Assembly (NCBI RefSeq): GCF_004000885.1
Contig: NZ_BIMC01000002.1
Span: 424,743 to 488,742, forward strand
Direction of reading: 5' to 3'
Length of the DNA: 64,000 nt
Source of the DNA: Paenibacillus glucanolyticus NBRC 15330
GTDB taxonomy: Bacteria > Bacillota > Bacilli > Paenibacillales > Paenibacillaceae
Under the pieces are notes generated by a model. The model was given only the letters and a program-made list of their open reading frames with translations. It searched no databases and was not told where the DNA came from. The translations under genes and the position numbers were made by a program. Positions 9,115-19,200 of this stretch are shown here, in pieces. Position 1 is the first letter of the stretch; each line of letters starts with the position of its first letter.

Positions 9115-9771
9115 TTATATTTTCAATCCGCGCGGTGTTGTCCACTTCTCGAGGAGTCCGAGCAAATAATCCAGCAGCAGGGCCATAATGGCTGCCGGCA
9201 GCGCACCCAGGAGAATCAGTGCATCGATATTGCGGGTGATCCCGAGAAAGATAAAATCCCCCAGGCCGCCAGCCCCGATAAAAGCCGCCAGTGTCGCGGT
9301 ACCGACATTAATAACCGTTGCCGTCCGGATTCCTGCAAGGATGACCGACATGGCGAGAGGCAGCTGAACCCGTAACAGGATTTGGGTTCCCGTCATTCCC
9401 ATGCCGCGTGCCGCTTCGATAACTGAGGGGTCCACATCCTTGATACCGGTGAAGGTATTGCGGATAATCGGCAGCAGTGAATAGAGGAACAGTGCGGCTA
9501 TCGCAGTTTTCATGCCGATCCCGAGGAGCGGGATCATAAAGCCGAGCAGAGCCAAGCTTGGAATAGTCTGAAGAATGCTGGCTCCGCCTATGATCCAGGT
9601 TCGCAGGAAGCTATACCTGGATACCAGAATTCCGGCAGGAACTCCAATGATGATGGCGATGACCATCGAGATGAGAACGAGCTGAATATGTTCTCCAACG
9701 GATACCAGAAGCTCGCCCCACCGCAAAGAGAACTGACGGCCGATTTGCTCCCAGATGGATGAGGAATTCAT
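9115..9771 (-). CDS. Osmoprotectant ABC transporter, permease
   Basis: 218 residues, five to six membrane helices, binding-protein-dependent permease of the OpuCB/OpuCD type. The EAA loop (EAARGMGMTGTQILL) that docks on the ATPase is present at about 137-151. The ATG overlaps the TGA of the ATPase gene by four bases, indicating translational coupling. Bacillus Opu systems of this type usually carry two permeases; only this one is present, so it may work as a homodimer. Confidence 0.92.
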   Translation of the reverse strand: MNSSSIWEQIGRQFSLRWGELLVSVGEHIQLVLISMVIAIIIGVPAGILVSRYSFLRTWIIGGASILQTIPSLALLGFMIPLLGIGMKTAIAALFLYSLLPIIRNTFTGIKDVDPSVIEAARGMGMTGTQILLRVQLPLAMSVILAGIRTATVINVGTATLAAFIGAGGLGDFIFLGITRNIDALILLGALPAAIMALLLDYLLGLLEKWTTPRGLKI

Positions 9772-10898
9772 GCTTCATCACCCCCTCCGGCCCAGTGGCT
9801 TGCAAAGGTGGAGATTAGAGTCCCGCGTGTGACAACGCCAATGAGCCGCTCCCGCTGGTCGACAACGGGAATGATGCCGAATGGGGCATCATTTACAGCG
9901 ATTAAGGCATCTTTGGCCGTTGCCGTATCAGGCAGCGTCAGCTTCACGGGTTTCATAATTTGCTGCACAGTCGCCGCGGTATCGATGTTGGATTGCAGAT
10001 CATAGGCCGATACCAGACCCGCGAGAACGCCATCTTCCGTTAGCACAAGCAAGGTATCCGTCTTCCGCTGGCGCATAAATGTGATGGCGCGCAGCGGAGA
10101 CCGGTTCAGGCTAACTGTCGCCGGGTTTCTGCGCATCACTTCCGTAACCGGTATGAAAGTAGGATTTTGATAAACCCGATTCTTGCCGATGAATTCTTCA
10201 ACGAATCCATGTCCCGGCTCCCGGAGCAGCGTCTCAGGTGAATCCAGCTGAACCATCGTTCCGGATTTCATCACGCCGATCCGATCTCCCATCTTAAGGG
10301 CTTCATCCATATCATGGGTAACAAATACAATCGTTTTCTTCATATCCTGCTGCAGCCGAAGCACCTCATCCTGCAGCTGTTCGCGCGTGATCGGATCGAG
10401 TGCACCAAATGGCTCGTCCATCAGTATGATTTCGGGATCTGCAGCCAGGGCGCGTGCAACGCCGACGCGCTGCTGCTGCCCACCTGAGAGCTCTTTTGGG
10501 TATCTTGAAGCAAAGGTGTCGGGATCGAGTCCGACCAATTCAAGCAGCTCATAGACCCGCTGCTTTTTCTTAGCCTTGTCCCATCCCTTCAAATCCGGGA
10601 CCAGTCCGATATTCTGTTCCAATGTATAGTGCGGGAACAGCCCCGTCTGCTGGATAACATAACCGATGCTGCGGCGGAGCTCAACGGGATTGGTGGAACG
10701 GATATCCTTGCCATGAATCGTAATCGTTCCGCCAGTATGGGGAATCAGACGATTGATCATTTTCATGGTGGTTGTTTTTCCGCAGCCGCTTGGTCCGATC
10801 AGAACGAGAAATTCCCCCGACTGAATCTCGAAATTCAGTTCTTTAACAGCATGAAAGCCGTCGGAATAGGTTTTGCTGACGTTATCGAATGTAATCAT
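9768..10898 (-). CDS. Osmoprotectant ABC transporter, ATPase with tandem CBS domains
   Basis: 376-residue ATPase of the OpuBA/OpuCA family. Walker A GPSGCGKTTT near residue 36-45, signature LSGGQQQR, Walker B IILMDEPFGALDP, H-loop FVTHDMDEA. The C-terminal third (about 250-376) holds two CBS domains, which in this family sense ionic strength or nucleotides such as c-di-AMP. First gene of the operon. The start is the second ATG (10898), six bases after AGGGAGG; the ATG at 10904 abuts the site. Confidence 0.93.
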   Translation of the reverse strand: MITFDNVSKTYSDGFHAVKELNFEIQSGEFLVLIGPSGCGKTTTMKMINRLIPHTGGTITIHGKDIRSTNPVELRRSIGYVIQQTGLFPHYTLEQNIGLVPDLKGWDKAKKKQRVYELLELVGLDPDTFASRYPKELSGGQQQRVGVARALAADPEIILMDEPFGALDPITREQLQDEVLRLQQDMKKTIVFVTHDMDEALKMGDRIGVMKSGTMVQLDSPETLLREPGHGFVEEFIGKNRVYQNPTFIPVTEVMRRNPATVSLNRSPLRAITFMRQRKTDTLLVLTEDGVLAGLVSAYDLQSNIDTAATVQQIMKPVKLTLPDTATAKDALIAVNDAPFGIIPVVDQRERLIGVVTRGTLISTFASHWAGGGDEA

Positions 10899-10964
10899 AA
10901 ACATCCTCCCTTGAACATGGGTGTTTCATATGGCTGTAACGAAAAATTCAAATAAAGCGCAAAA

Positions 10965-10987
10965 GTCTTCAGCGTAAGGCTGAAGAC
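10965..10987 (-). promoter_or_regulatory. Leader hairpin upstream of the osmoprotectant operon
   Basis: Perfect nine-base stem GTCTTCAGC/GCTGAAGAC with a five-base loop, followed on the minus strand by TTTTGCGC, about 65 bases before the ATPase start. It could be an attenuator, an operator, or a weak terminator for upstream transcription. Confidence 0.45.
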
Positions 10988-11113
10988 GGTTTGCACATGA
11001 TTTTCATTTTGGCGTAAGTATGAAATCCAATTATCGTCATTGTGTCCGGGAGGTGGAAGCTTTATGCGTGAATGATCTGTGAATGGATGTTTACATGAGG
11101 GCAGCTCTGCCTG

Positions 11114-12358
11114 TTATGATCCTGCTGCCGTAGACTTGGTCTCCTCAAGTCTTGTTCGGGCTTTGGAGCGAGATTTGCCGATGATGTGCGCTAGGATATA
11201 GATCAGAATTAACAGTGCAAGCGCGAGGGCTGAATAACGGTACATGATGGCATACGATGTGGATTTGGCGATGGAACCGAGCACGATGGAGCCTATGGCA
11301 ACACCGAAATCGAGGGAGTTAAAGAACATGCCGTTTGCCATGCCGCGCTGCAGGGGATGAACCTCCTGAATCATCCAGGTCTGGATGGACGGCTGAATGG
11401 CACCAAAGCCAAGACCGTAACATAATGCCGATAACAGCATGGTTCCGGTTGAGGATGCTAAGGTCAGGAGCAGAAGACCCGAAACCATCAGCACCGCTGC
11501 GGGCACAACGAGCGCTTTATGTCCATAACGATCATAAATTCTGCCGGAGAAGGGTCTGACCAGAATAATGGCGATCGCATTAAATAAGAAGAAATACTGG
11601 GGATTCCGAAGGTGAGCCTCGGCTCCGTACAGCGCCATGAAACTCAGCAGACCTCCGTAAGTAATGGACATTAAAAAGTTAAGAACGCTGGGGAGGATCA
11701 GCTTGCTGTTAAAGGAACTCCGTGGTTTATCTTCCAGGTGGACTGGCTCGGTTACGGGGCGCTCAGGTATTCGTCGTGCAGGCGCCCTGGACGTAAGAAT
11801 GTAAGCGAGCGGGAAGATGAGGACATTGATGATAACGGTGATGATCACTAAGGGGGTGAAGCCGCCGCCTTGGAGCAATGTTAAACCGATCATAGGTCCG
11901 ATCGACATGGCAAGGGTGGTGGATAATCCGAAGTATCCCATACCTTCACCCAATCGTTTGATGGGAATGACATCGGATGCCATCGTCGGAAACGAGGTGC
12001 TTGTCATACCGAATCCGATGCCGAACAAGATGCGCATCAGCAGCAGAAATACGATGCCGGATGCCCAATAGTATCCGAGCGTGGCTGCCAGAGATATCAG
12101 GAGTCCGACATAGAGAAGCAGCCGGAGCTTTCCTTTTTCAAGTGCTCTGCTTGAGACAAAGCGGGAAGCAATCGCACTGAAGGCGAAGAGGCTGGTAATC
12201 AGGCTGACCTGCAGGGGGCTTGCCATAAAAGTTTCCTTGGCATAAGCGGGCAGCGTGGTCAGCATCATCTGCAAGGTCAGAAACAGAAAGAGGTTGCTGA
12301 CCATCAAGGTGATAAATTCTTTAGTCCATAATGGTTGTTTGGCTTTCATTTCATTCAT
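11114..12358 (-). CDS. MFS transporter in MarR operon
   Basis: 414 residues, 12 predicted membrane helices, DHA1-like (SRFVSSRALEKGKLR in loop 2-3, RIYDRYGHKALVVP in loop 8-9), probable multidrug or metabolite exporter. The chosen start (12358) overlaps the end of the MarR gene by eight bases and has GGAGAG nine bases upstream; the ATG at 12367 sits too close to that site. Co-transcribed with and presumably repressed by the MarR protein. Confidence 0.88.
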   Translation of the reverse strand: MNEMKAKQPLWTKEFITLMVSNLFLFLTLQMMLTTLPAYAKETFMASPLQVSLITSLFAFSAIASRFVSSRALEKGKLRLLLYVGLLISLAATLGYYWASGIVFLLLMRILFGIGFGMTSTSFPTMASDVIPIKRLGEGMGYFGLSTTLAMSIGPMIGLTLLQGGGFTPLVIITVIINVLIFPLAYILTSRAPARRIPERPVTEPVHLEDKPRSSFNSKLILPSVLNFLMSITYGGLLSFMALYGAEAHLRNPQYFFLFNAIAIILVRPFSGRIYDRYGHKALVVPAAVLMVSGLLLLTLASSTGTMLLSALCYGLGFGAIQPSIQTWMIQEVHPLQRGMANGMFFNSLDFGVAIGSIVLGSIAKSTSYAIMYRYSALALALLILIYILAHIIGKSRSKARTRLEETKSTAAGS

Positions 12359-12815
12359 GTGAAACATCTCTCCTGTTGTTGTGTATATGATTCATGTTGT
12401 TGTTGATGCGTGAGAGAGTGTCCCGGAACATCTCCAATTGACGATCGTCAATTCCTTCTATTATTTGGCGTCCGCATTCACTTTCGATTGCGGTGGTAGC
12501 CTCGATCAATTCTTTACCGGTGTCCGTCAAATAGAGCTGGAAAGCTCGGCGGTCGTTAACCGATACGGATTTGCGCGTGTAACCTTTTTTCTCGAGCAGA
12601 TCCAGTATGCGGGTTGTCGTAGGTTGGTCTTTGTCCGCTTTTACGGCAACTTCCTTTTGGTTTAACCCTTCATGTTCGCCAATATGAAACAGGACCAGCC
12701 ATTGTTCAGGGGTGATGTCAAAGGGTTTTAGGGCATTGGCAAACAATTGGGATGCACGGCGATAGGTGTAACCCAGGTGAAAGCCGATGGAGGGATTGCG
12801 TGTAGGTTCTTTCAA
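12351..12815 (-). CDS. MarR-family transcriptional regulator
   Basis: About 154-residue winged-helix repressor: helix-turn-helix around NQKEVAVKADKDQPTTTRIL, wing motif SVNDRRAFQLYLTDTGKEL. In this family a phenolic or drug ligand releases the dimer from its operator. It heads a two-gene operon with an MFS exporter and probably represses itself. Start choice: TTG at 12815 has AAAGGTG 11 bases upstream; an ATG at 12836 in the same frame has no site, so the N-terminus is uncertain by seven residues. Confidence 0.9.
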   Translation of the reverse strand: MKEPTRNPSIGFHLGYTYRRASQLFANALKPFDITPEQWLVLFHIGEHEGLNQKEVAVKADKDQPTTTRILDLLEKKGYTRKSVSVNDRRAFQLYLTDTGKELIEATTAIESECGRQIIEGIDDRQLEMFRDTLSRINNNMNHIHNNRRDVSHE

Positions 12816-12864
12816 AAAACAAGTCACACCTTTCATTTTTAGGTTATCGAAATAATAGTTGTCT

Positions 12865-12898
12865 TAACAATTATATGTTTAACAATTAAATACGTCAA
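12865..12898 (-). promoter_or_regulatory. marR-MFS promoter with TAACAATT operator repeats
   Basis: Minus-strand promoter TTGACG (12898-12893), 17-base spacer, TATAAT (12875-12870). The octamer TAACAATT occurs at 12865-12872 and 12880-12887, overlapping the -10 and the spacer, 15 bases apart. A third copy lies at 12980-12987, towards the divergent phosphodiesterase gene. This fits a MarR operator that shuts off its own promoter and possibly touches the neighbour. Confidence 0.6.
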
Positions 12899-13042
12899 AT
12901 CCTCATAAAATTTAAATCGTTTACATGACAGGGTTTCACAGGCCGATGTGGAATATGAAAATTGACGATAACATAGTTCTAACAATTGGGAGCTATATTT
13001 ATATTACAAAACCAATATCCCAACACTCAGGAGGAATAAGGA

Positions 13043-13780
13043 ATGTCACAATTGATTAATTTTGCCCACCGCGGCGCATCGGCCGTATGCCCGGAGAATA
13101 CGATGGCAGCTTTTGCAAAGGGGCTTGAACTGGGAGCTACCGGGATTGAAACCGATGTCCAGATGACCAAGGACGGAAAGCTGGTTCTAATCCATGATGA
13201 GAGCGTAGCACGTACGACGGGAGCCGAAGGACTTGTCAAGGATTACACTTATGAGGAGCTCTCTTCATTGGATGCGGGTTCATGGTTTGGAGCTGCATTT
13301 CAAGGCGAGCGCATTCCGCTGCTGGAGGAATTGCTGGAATTAACAAAGAATCCGGGCACGATCGTGAATATTGAGCTGAAGAACGGGGCGATTCAATATC
13401 CGGAGCTGGAGAAGCGTGTAATCGAGGCGGTAAGACATTACGGCATGTCGGAGCAAATCGTCATCTCAAGCTTCAATCACTATTCGCTGGTAGAGTGCAA
13501 GTTAATTGATCCTGAAATCCGCACGGGCCTGCTGTATGGGGAAGGCTTATACAAACCGTGGGAGTATGCCAAGCTGGCAAAGGCCGATGCCCTTCATGCA
13601 TATCATCGAGCGGTTCTCCCGGAGTGGGTAACGGAAGCGAAGCTGCACGGCGTTGTTTATCATCCATGGACGGTGAATGACGAGGAACAGATGAAGGCTT
13701 TGATCGATGCAGGCGTAGCCGGAATTATTACCGATTACCCGGATGTGCTCAGTGGATTGCTTCAAACCAAGGGAGTGTGA
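13043..13780 (+). CDS. Glycerophosphodiester phosphodiesterase
   Basis: 245 residues, GDPD family (UgpQ/GlpQ-like TIM barrel), hydrolysing glycerophosphodiesters to glycerol 3-phosphate and an alcohol. The active-site signature is at the N-terminus: HRGAS (8-12), PENT (17-20), ETDVQ near 37 and HDE near 52. No signal peptide, so cytoplasmic. The ATG follows AGGAGGAATAAGGA. Divergent from the MarR operon; the ribosome binding site of the following MFS gene lies in its last codons. Confidence 0.93.
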   Translation: MSQLINFAHRGASAVCPENTMAAFAKGLELGATGIETDVQMTKDGKLVLIHDESVARTTGAEGLVKDYTYEELSSLDAGSWFGAAFQGERIPLLEELLELTKNPGTIVNIELKNGAIQYPELEKRVIEAVRHYGMSEQIVISSFNHYSLVECKLIDPEIRTGLLYGEGLYKPWEYAKLAKADALHAYHRAVLPEWVTEAKLHGVVYHPWTVNDEEQMKALIDAGVAGIITDYPDVLSGLLQTKGV

Positions 13781-13784
13781 CCCT

Positions 13785-14993
13785 GTGAAGAAAACATGGC
13801 TGCTGGGCTTTGGTTTTTTCAGCATTAGCATAACATGGGCGCTATATAATGCTTTTGTGCCCTATTTTCTGGAAGATTACATATCCAGTGTCGCATTGAT
13901 CGGTTTTTTTATGACAATTGACAACTACTTTGCTCTATTCTTGCAGCCATGGATTGGAAGTCGAAGCGACCGGACACATACCCGGTTTGGAAGAAGAATG
14001 CCTTATCTGCTTATCGGAATGCCGCTGGGCGCCCTGTTTACGGCGATCATACCGTTTCATACCGGAATGGCAACACTCATTCTGTTCATGGTTCTTATGA
14101 ATCTGGCGATGAGCTTGTATCGTTCACCGACCGTCTCTTTAATGCCGGACATTACAGAAGAGAAGCGGCGGACAAGAGCCAACGGCGTTATTAATTTTAT
14201 GGGTGGCATCGGATCGATACTGGCTTTTGGCGTGGGCTCGGTGCTTTATAAAGCCCATCAGTCCTTGCCGTTTATAGCCGCTGCCGGCATAACGCTTGTA
14301 TCTTTATTTATCCTAATGACATTTATCAAGGAGAAGCGTGACGCACCCGGCTATCAGGCCCAGACTGCCGCCAAGCCCAAAGTTTCCTTCAGGAGCCAGC
14401 TCGATCGGACGACGGTGCTGCTGTTGGCGGCGATCTTCTTCTGGTTTGTAGCCTATCAAGGCGTAGAGACGCTGTTCACATTGTATGGCAAGAATGAGGT
14501 AGGGCTGACCGAATCGCAGGCTTCCTTCTCCTTAACGTTTTTTTCACTTGCTTTTGTGCTGTTTGCTATTCCAAGCGGATGGCTTGGCGGCAAATTCGGC
14601 AAAAAGCGGATGATTCTCATCGGTGTCAGCGGTCTGCTGATTGTTTTCTCGATGGTACCACTGGTCGATTCGCTGTTATTGCTCCGCATTTTGCTGACGG
14701 TGGGTGGGTTGTTCTGGGCATGCATCAATATCAATTCCTATCCATTCATCGTATCAACAGGATCGGAGGACAGCATCGGAACACGGACAGGGATGTACTA
14801 TTTGGTGTCATCGCTCGCGGCGATCTCCTCACCTCCTCTTCTGGGCAAGCTCATTGATGGAATGGGGTATTGGATTCTGTTCTATTGTGCCGCGGGCAGC
14901 ATGCTGCTCGCCTTGATCTGTGTACTGATGATTCGTTATCCGGAAACGGCAAGCCCCTCCACACCGAAGGGAGCGACTGCCGGCTTATCCTAG
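13785..14993 (+). CDS. MFS transporter, SLC45/sugar-type
   Basis: 402 residues, 12 membrane helices. Loop 2-3 reads SRSDRTHTRFGRRMPYLLIG, the hallmark of the SLC45-like/GPH-like sugar symporter group. The start is GTG 13785, four bases after the phosphodiesterase stop, with AAGGGAG embedded in that stop region, so the two are translationally linked. It may import the glycerophosphodiester-derived or glycosidic substrate used by its neighbours; this is inference. Confidence 0.85.
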   Translation: MKKTWLLGFGFFSISITWALYNAFVPYFLEDYISSVALIGFFMTIDNYFALFLQPWIGSRSDRTHTRFGRRMPYLLIGMPLGALFTAIIPFHTGMATLILFMVLMNLAMSLYRSPTVSLMPDITEEKRRTRANGVINFMGGIGSILAFGVGSVLYKAHQSLPFIAAAGITLVSLFILMTFIKEKRDAPGYQAQTAAKPKVSFRSQLDRTTVLLLAAIFFWFVAYQGVETLFTLYGKNEVGLTESQASFSLTFFSLAFVLFAIPSGWLGGKFGKKRMILIGVSGLLIVFSMVPLVDSLLLLRILLTVGGLFWACININSYPFIVSTGSEDSIGTRTGMYYLVSSLAAISSPPLLGKLIDGMGYWILFYCAAGSMLLALICVLMIRYPETASPSTPKGATAGLS

Positions 14994-15140
14994 TGGATGA
15001 ATATGTCGTGACCGAAGTTTTGGCTCCTGCTTGTTAGTGCGGAATAACATTGACGAGAGCCGGTTAGCGCAGGTAGAATCTTATATCAGATACACCCGTA
15101 TCGGAATATGCCGGCGAAGGTGCAGGAGCTGATTCTTAGG

Positions 15141-16151
15141 TTGACTACTATTTATGATATTGCGAAGAAAACAGGCTATTCGCCTACGACGGTGTCCAAA
15201 GTCTTCAACAACTATCCGGATGTCAGGGAGAAGACGAGGGTCAAGATTCTGGAGACAGCGAAGGAAATGGGCTATCTTCCGAACGCGAATGCCAGGTCTC
15301 TAACGACCAAGCGTTCATGGACCATCGGTATACTGTTCGTAGAAGCAACAGGAGCGGGGATTCGTCACCCTTACTTTGGGGCTGTTATCGAAAGCTTCAA
15401 GAAAATCGCCGTCTCCAAAGGGTATGATCTGATGTTTATTTCCAAGGATGTTGGCGGACTGAGAAGCAGCTACGTGGAGCATTGTAAAATCCGCGGGGTC
15501 GATGGCGTAGTTGTCATTCTCTCGAGCAACGATGATCCTGATTTCCAGGAGCTGCTGGACAGCGGCATCCCTTGCGTTATTCTGGATTCCTCGCCAGAGA
15601 AGGCCCATTCCGTCTGCTCCGATAACATCGAAGGAAGCTTGCAGGCACTTCGGTATCTGCATTCACTCGGACATCGCAGCATCGCCCATATCTCCGGCGG
15701 ATTGAATACGTTTGCAGGCGATCAGCGTCAGCAGGGCTATGAGCAAGCTCTTCGCGAGCTGGGTTTGACATTCAGGAAAGAATACATAACAAGCAGCGAC
15801 TTCTTCTCCATGGAGAGCGGATATGATGCGATGAACGGGTTGCTTGCACTGCCGGATCCTCCGACAGCTGTTTTTGCCGCTGGGGATTTACTTGCGCTTG
15901 GAGCTATTCGCGCCGTGCAGGATCGCGGCCTGAATGTGCCTGGGGATGTGTCGATTGTCGGGTTTGATGATATTGAGATGTCCCGTTACATAACCCCTGC
16001 GCTCACGACCATACGTCAGCATACAGAACAGCTGGGCTCTGTTGCCGCCGAGATTCTAACGTCTTCGATTGAAGAGCAAGATACCGCAGTGAAGTCGGTT
16101 ATGCTGCCTGTTGAATTAATTATTCGGGATTCCTGCCGCCCGGTCACTTAG
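15141..16151 (+). CDS. LacI-family transcriptional regulator
   Basis: 336 residues. N-terminal helix-turn-helix TIYDIAKKTGYSPTTVSKVF (residues 3-22) with hinge helix NANARSLTTKRS, then a periplasmic-binding-protein-like sugar sensor ending in IVGFDDIEMSRYITPALTTI. The family start (M-T-T-I-Y-D-I) falls on TTG 15141, so the frame upstream to 15108 is not coding. It most likely represses the GH94 gene through the perfect palindrome 34 bases after its own stop. Confidence 0.93.
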   Translation: MTTIYDIAKKTGYSPTTVSKVFNNYPDVREKTRVKILETAKEMGYLPNANARSLTTKRSWTIGILFVEATGAGIRHPYFGAVIESFKKIAVSKGYDLMFISKDVGGLRSSYVEHCKIRGVDGVVVILSSNDDPDFQELLDSGIPCVILDSSPEKAHSVCSDNIEGSLQALRYLHSLGHRSIAHISGGLNTFAGDQRQQGYEQALRELGLTFRKEYITSSDFFSMESGYDAMNGLLALPDPPTAVFAAGDLLALGAIRAVQDRGLNVPGDVSIVGFDDIEMSRYITPALTTIRQHTEQLGSVAAEILTSSIEEQDTAVKSVMLPVELIIRDSCRPVT

Positions 16152-16184
16152 GTGAACCTGAAAGAGCAGGCCTATTTTTACACC

Positions 16185-16206
16185 ATTTCGAAACCGGTTT
16201 CGAAAT
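16185..16206. promoter_or_regulatory. LacI-type operator upstream of the GH94 gene
   Basis: Perfect 22-base palindrome, arms ATTTCGAAACC and GGTTTCGAAAT, with the central CG step typical of LacI-family sites. It ends 21 bases before the phosphorylase ATG, between lacI and its presumed target. Confidence 0.85.
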
Positions 16207-16227
16207 TAATTTAAGGGGGATACGAAC

Positions 16228-19200
16228 ATGGCAAATTACCGTTTTGAGAAGGATACCTTTGTTATCGAGCAATATGATCAAGCCAAGACCTTTTCCAGCT
16301 TTCTGCCGGGCATTGCAGGTTTGAAGGGAATTCCGATGTGGACTTTTTACGTGAATCGGGGTCAAGGGATATGCAGCTTCGGGATACGCGACAAGAACTC
16401 GCCGATTATGGAGTTTTCGCCAGCTAATATTGCATACAAGAATGTGTCTGCTACAGGATTTAGGACGTTTATCAAGCTTGCCGGGACCCCGTCCGTCTAC
16501 GAGCCGTTTCAATCCTTTCAACCCGACCCGCAGGCGCAGCGAACGATGTTTATTCGTCAGAATGAGCTGGTGATCGAAGAAGATCATGCCGGAAACGGAC
16601 TTCGCACCTCGGTATCGTATTTCCAGCTGCCTGGAGAAGACTTTGCCGCGCTGGTCCGTGAGGTTAAGATAACGAATGCTGGAACTCGGAACGTATCGTT
16701 TGAGCTGCTGGACGGTTTGCCGGAGATTTTGCCTTACGGTGTTGCGAACAGCGGCTACAAGGAGATCGGCAACCTGCTTCGCAGCTGGATGGAAGTGGAG
16801 AATCTGGATCAAGGCATCCCGTTTTATAAAGTGCGCTCCAGCACGCATGACGAGGCGGAAGTGAGCGAGGTTACGAACGGTCACTTTTATCTGTCATTTG
16901 ATCAGCACGGAAAGTTAATCAAGCCACTCGTAGACTTCGAGCTGATATTTGGTGGGAATACATCACTAATCTATCCCGATCGCTTTGCCACAGCGTCCAT
17001 CGAATCGCTGGCACAGACGATACCCTATGCTGTGAACAAAGTACCCTGCGGCTTTAGCGGCTTGCCGGCTGAGCTTGGGCCCGGGGAGTCGATAACCGTC
17101 TACACTCTGGTTGGTCATGTGAATGACATTACCAGAATCAATAAACGCTCAAATGATTTGTCCTCGCCTGCTTATATCCTCAGTAAGCGAATGGAGGCAG
17201 CCGCATTGACACGCGAATTAACCGATGATGTTGCCACGAATACGGGGTTGCCGATATTTGATGAATACAGCCGTCAATCCTATCTGGACAATTTCTTGAG
17301 AGGCGGGTATCCGTTTATATTCGATAACGGGAAGGAAGGCGCCGTTGTCCATCTGTACTCCCGTAAACACGGGGATTTGGAGAGAGATTACAACTTCTTC
17401 TCGCTCGCCCCGGAGTATTATTCGCAAGGGAACGGCAACTTCCGGGATATGAATCAGAATCGACGGAATGATGTGTTCTTTAATCCCAAGGTGGGCACAT
17501 TCAATATCCGGATGTTTTTCAGTCTGATCCAAGCTGACGGGTATAACCCCTTAAGCGTGGAAGGGACCAAATTCCGCGTGACTGAAGGTATGGAGGAGCA
17601 GCTGGAGAAGCTGCTGCGCGCCTCGGTATCGGGGGATGAGGATTACGATAAGCTGAAGGCGGTCTGTGGCGGCGATTATACGCCAGGGAACATCATAAAC
17701 GCGATTGCGGATCAGGGCATTGAATTGTCCATCGGCGAGGAACCCTTCTTATCCAAGCTGCTCACCATCTCCGATCAACATTTTGCAGCATCTTTTGGTG
17801 AGGGATTCTGGTCGGATCACTGGACATATAACATGGATTTGGTTGATGCCTACCTTAATATTTATCCTGACCGTTGTGAGGAACTGCTGTTTGGCGAGAA
17901 AACGTATTCGTTTTTTGACAGTCCGGTTTATGTGCTTCCGCGGCACGAGAAGGTTGTGATCAGCCGTGGCAAGGTTCGTCAATATGGTGCCCTGCTGGAG
18001 GATGAGGAGAAGCTGATGAAGCTGGGCAGAAAACGGAACGCGGCGGAATGGCTGCGGGTTGACGGCGGGAAGGGCAGCATATACCGTACCAATCTGTTTG
18101 TCAAAATGATCTCATTATCACTCAGCAAAATGGCTACACTCGATCCGTACGGGATGGGGGTCGAGATGGAGGCCAATAAGCCAGGCTGGAACGATGCAAT
18201 GAACGGCTTGCCGGGCTTGTTTGGTTCAGGCATGAGCGAGACGATGGAATTGAAGCGCATGGCGGCTTTTATTGTGGATACTGCTGAGCAGTTCAGCCGG
18301 CATACCATTCAAGTACCGGAAGAGATTGCTTCCTATTTAGAAGGTGTATTTGCTGCAGTGCAACAATATCATTCCGGGGCATTGGATTCTTTCCGTTACT
18401 GGGATCAGGTGGCGGGATTACGCGAAACCTACCGCGCTTCCGTAAGGTTTGGCATTACAGGCCGCGAAGTCGAGTTGCCGGTGAAGGACGTGAAGATCAT
18501 ATATGCTGCATTCCTCGGCAAAATTAATGAAGGGATTGAGCGTGCGGAGCAGATGGGAGGCGGAATCGTGCCGACCTATTTCCGGTTTGAAGTGGAGCAG
18601 TTTGAGGAGATACGGGATGCGGAGGGGAATCCGGTGATAACCGGATACGGCCTGCCTGCCGCTAAAGTACTCGGGTTCAAACCCTGTGCGCTTCCGCACT
18701 TTCTGGAGGCCCCAGCCCGGGGAATGAAACTCGCCGGTGAGGAACAGGCAAGAGCGATGTATGAGCGAATCAAGGCTTCCGAGCTGTATGATCCGGAACT
18801 TGGGATGTACAAAACTTCCGTCAGCCTTGAGGAAGAAAGCGACGAAATCGGGCGCATTCGTGCTTTTACAGCCGGATGGCTGGAGCGGGAATCAGTATTC
18901 TTGCATATGACTTATAAATATTTGCTTTCTTTATTAAAAGCCGGCTTGTATGACGAGTTCTTCTCGGAGATCAGGTTATCGCTTATTCCATTTCTGGACC
19001 CGGCAGTGTATGGACGAAGTACGCTGGAGAACTCCTCCTTTATTGCAAGCAGCGTCAACCCGGATCCCCATGTCCATGGACGCGGTTTTGTGGCTAGGCT
19101 TAGCGGATCGACGGCCGAATTCCTCAGCATGTGGATTACGATGATGGCAGGGAAGCAGGTATTCCGTTACGAAGACCATCAGCTTCAGCTGCATTTGAAC

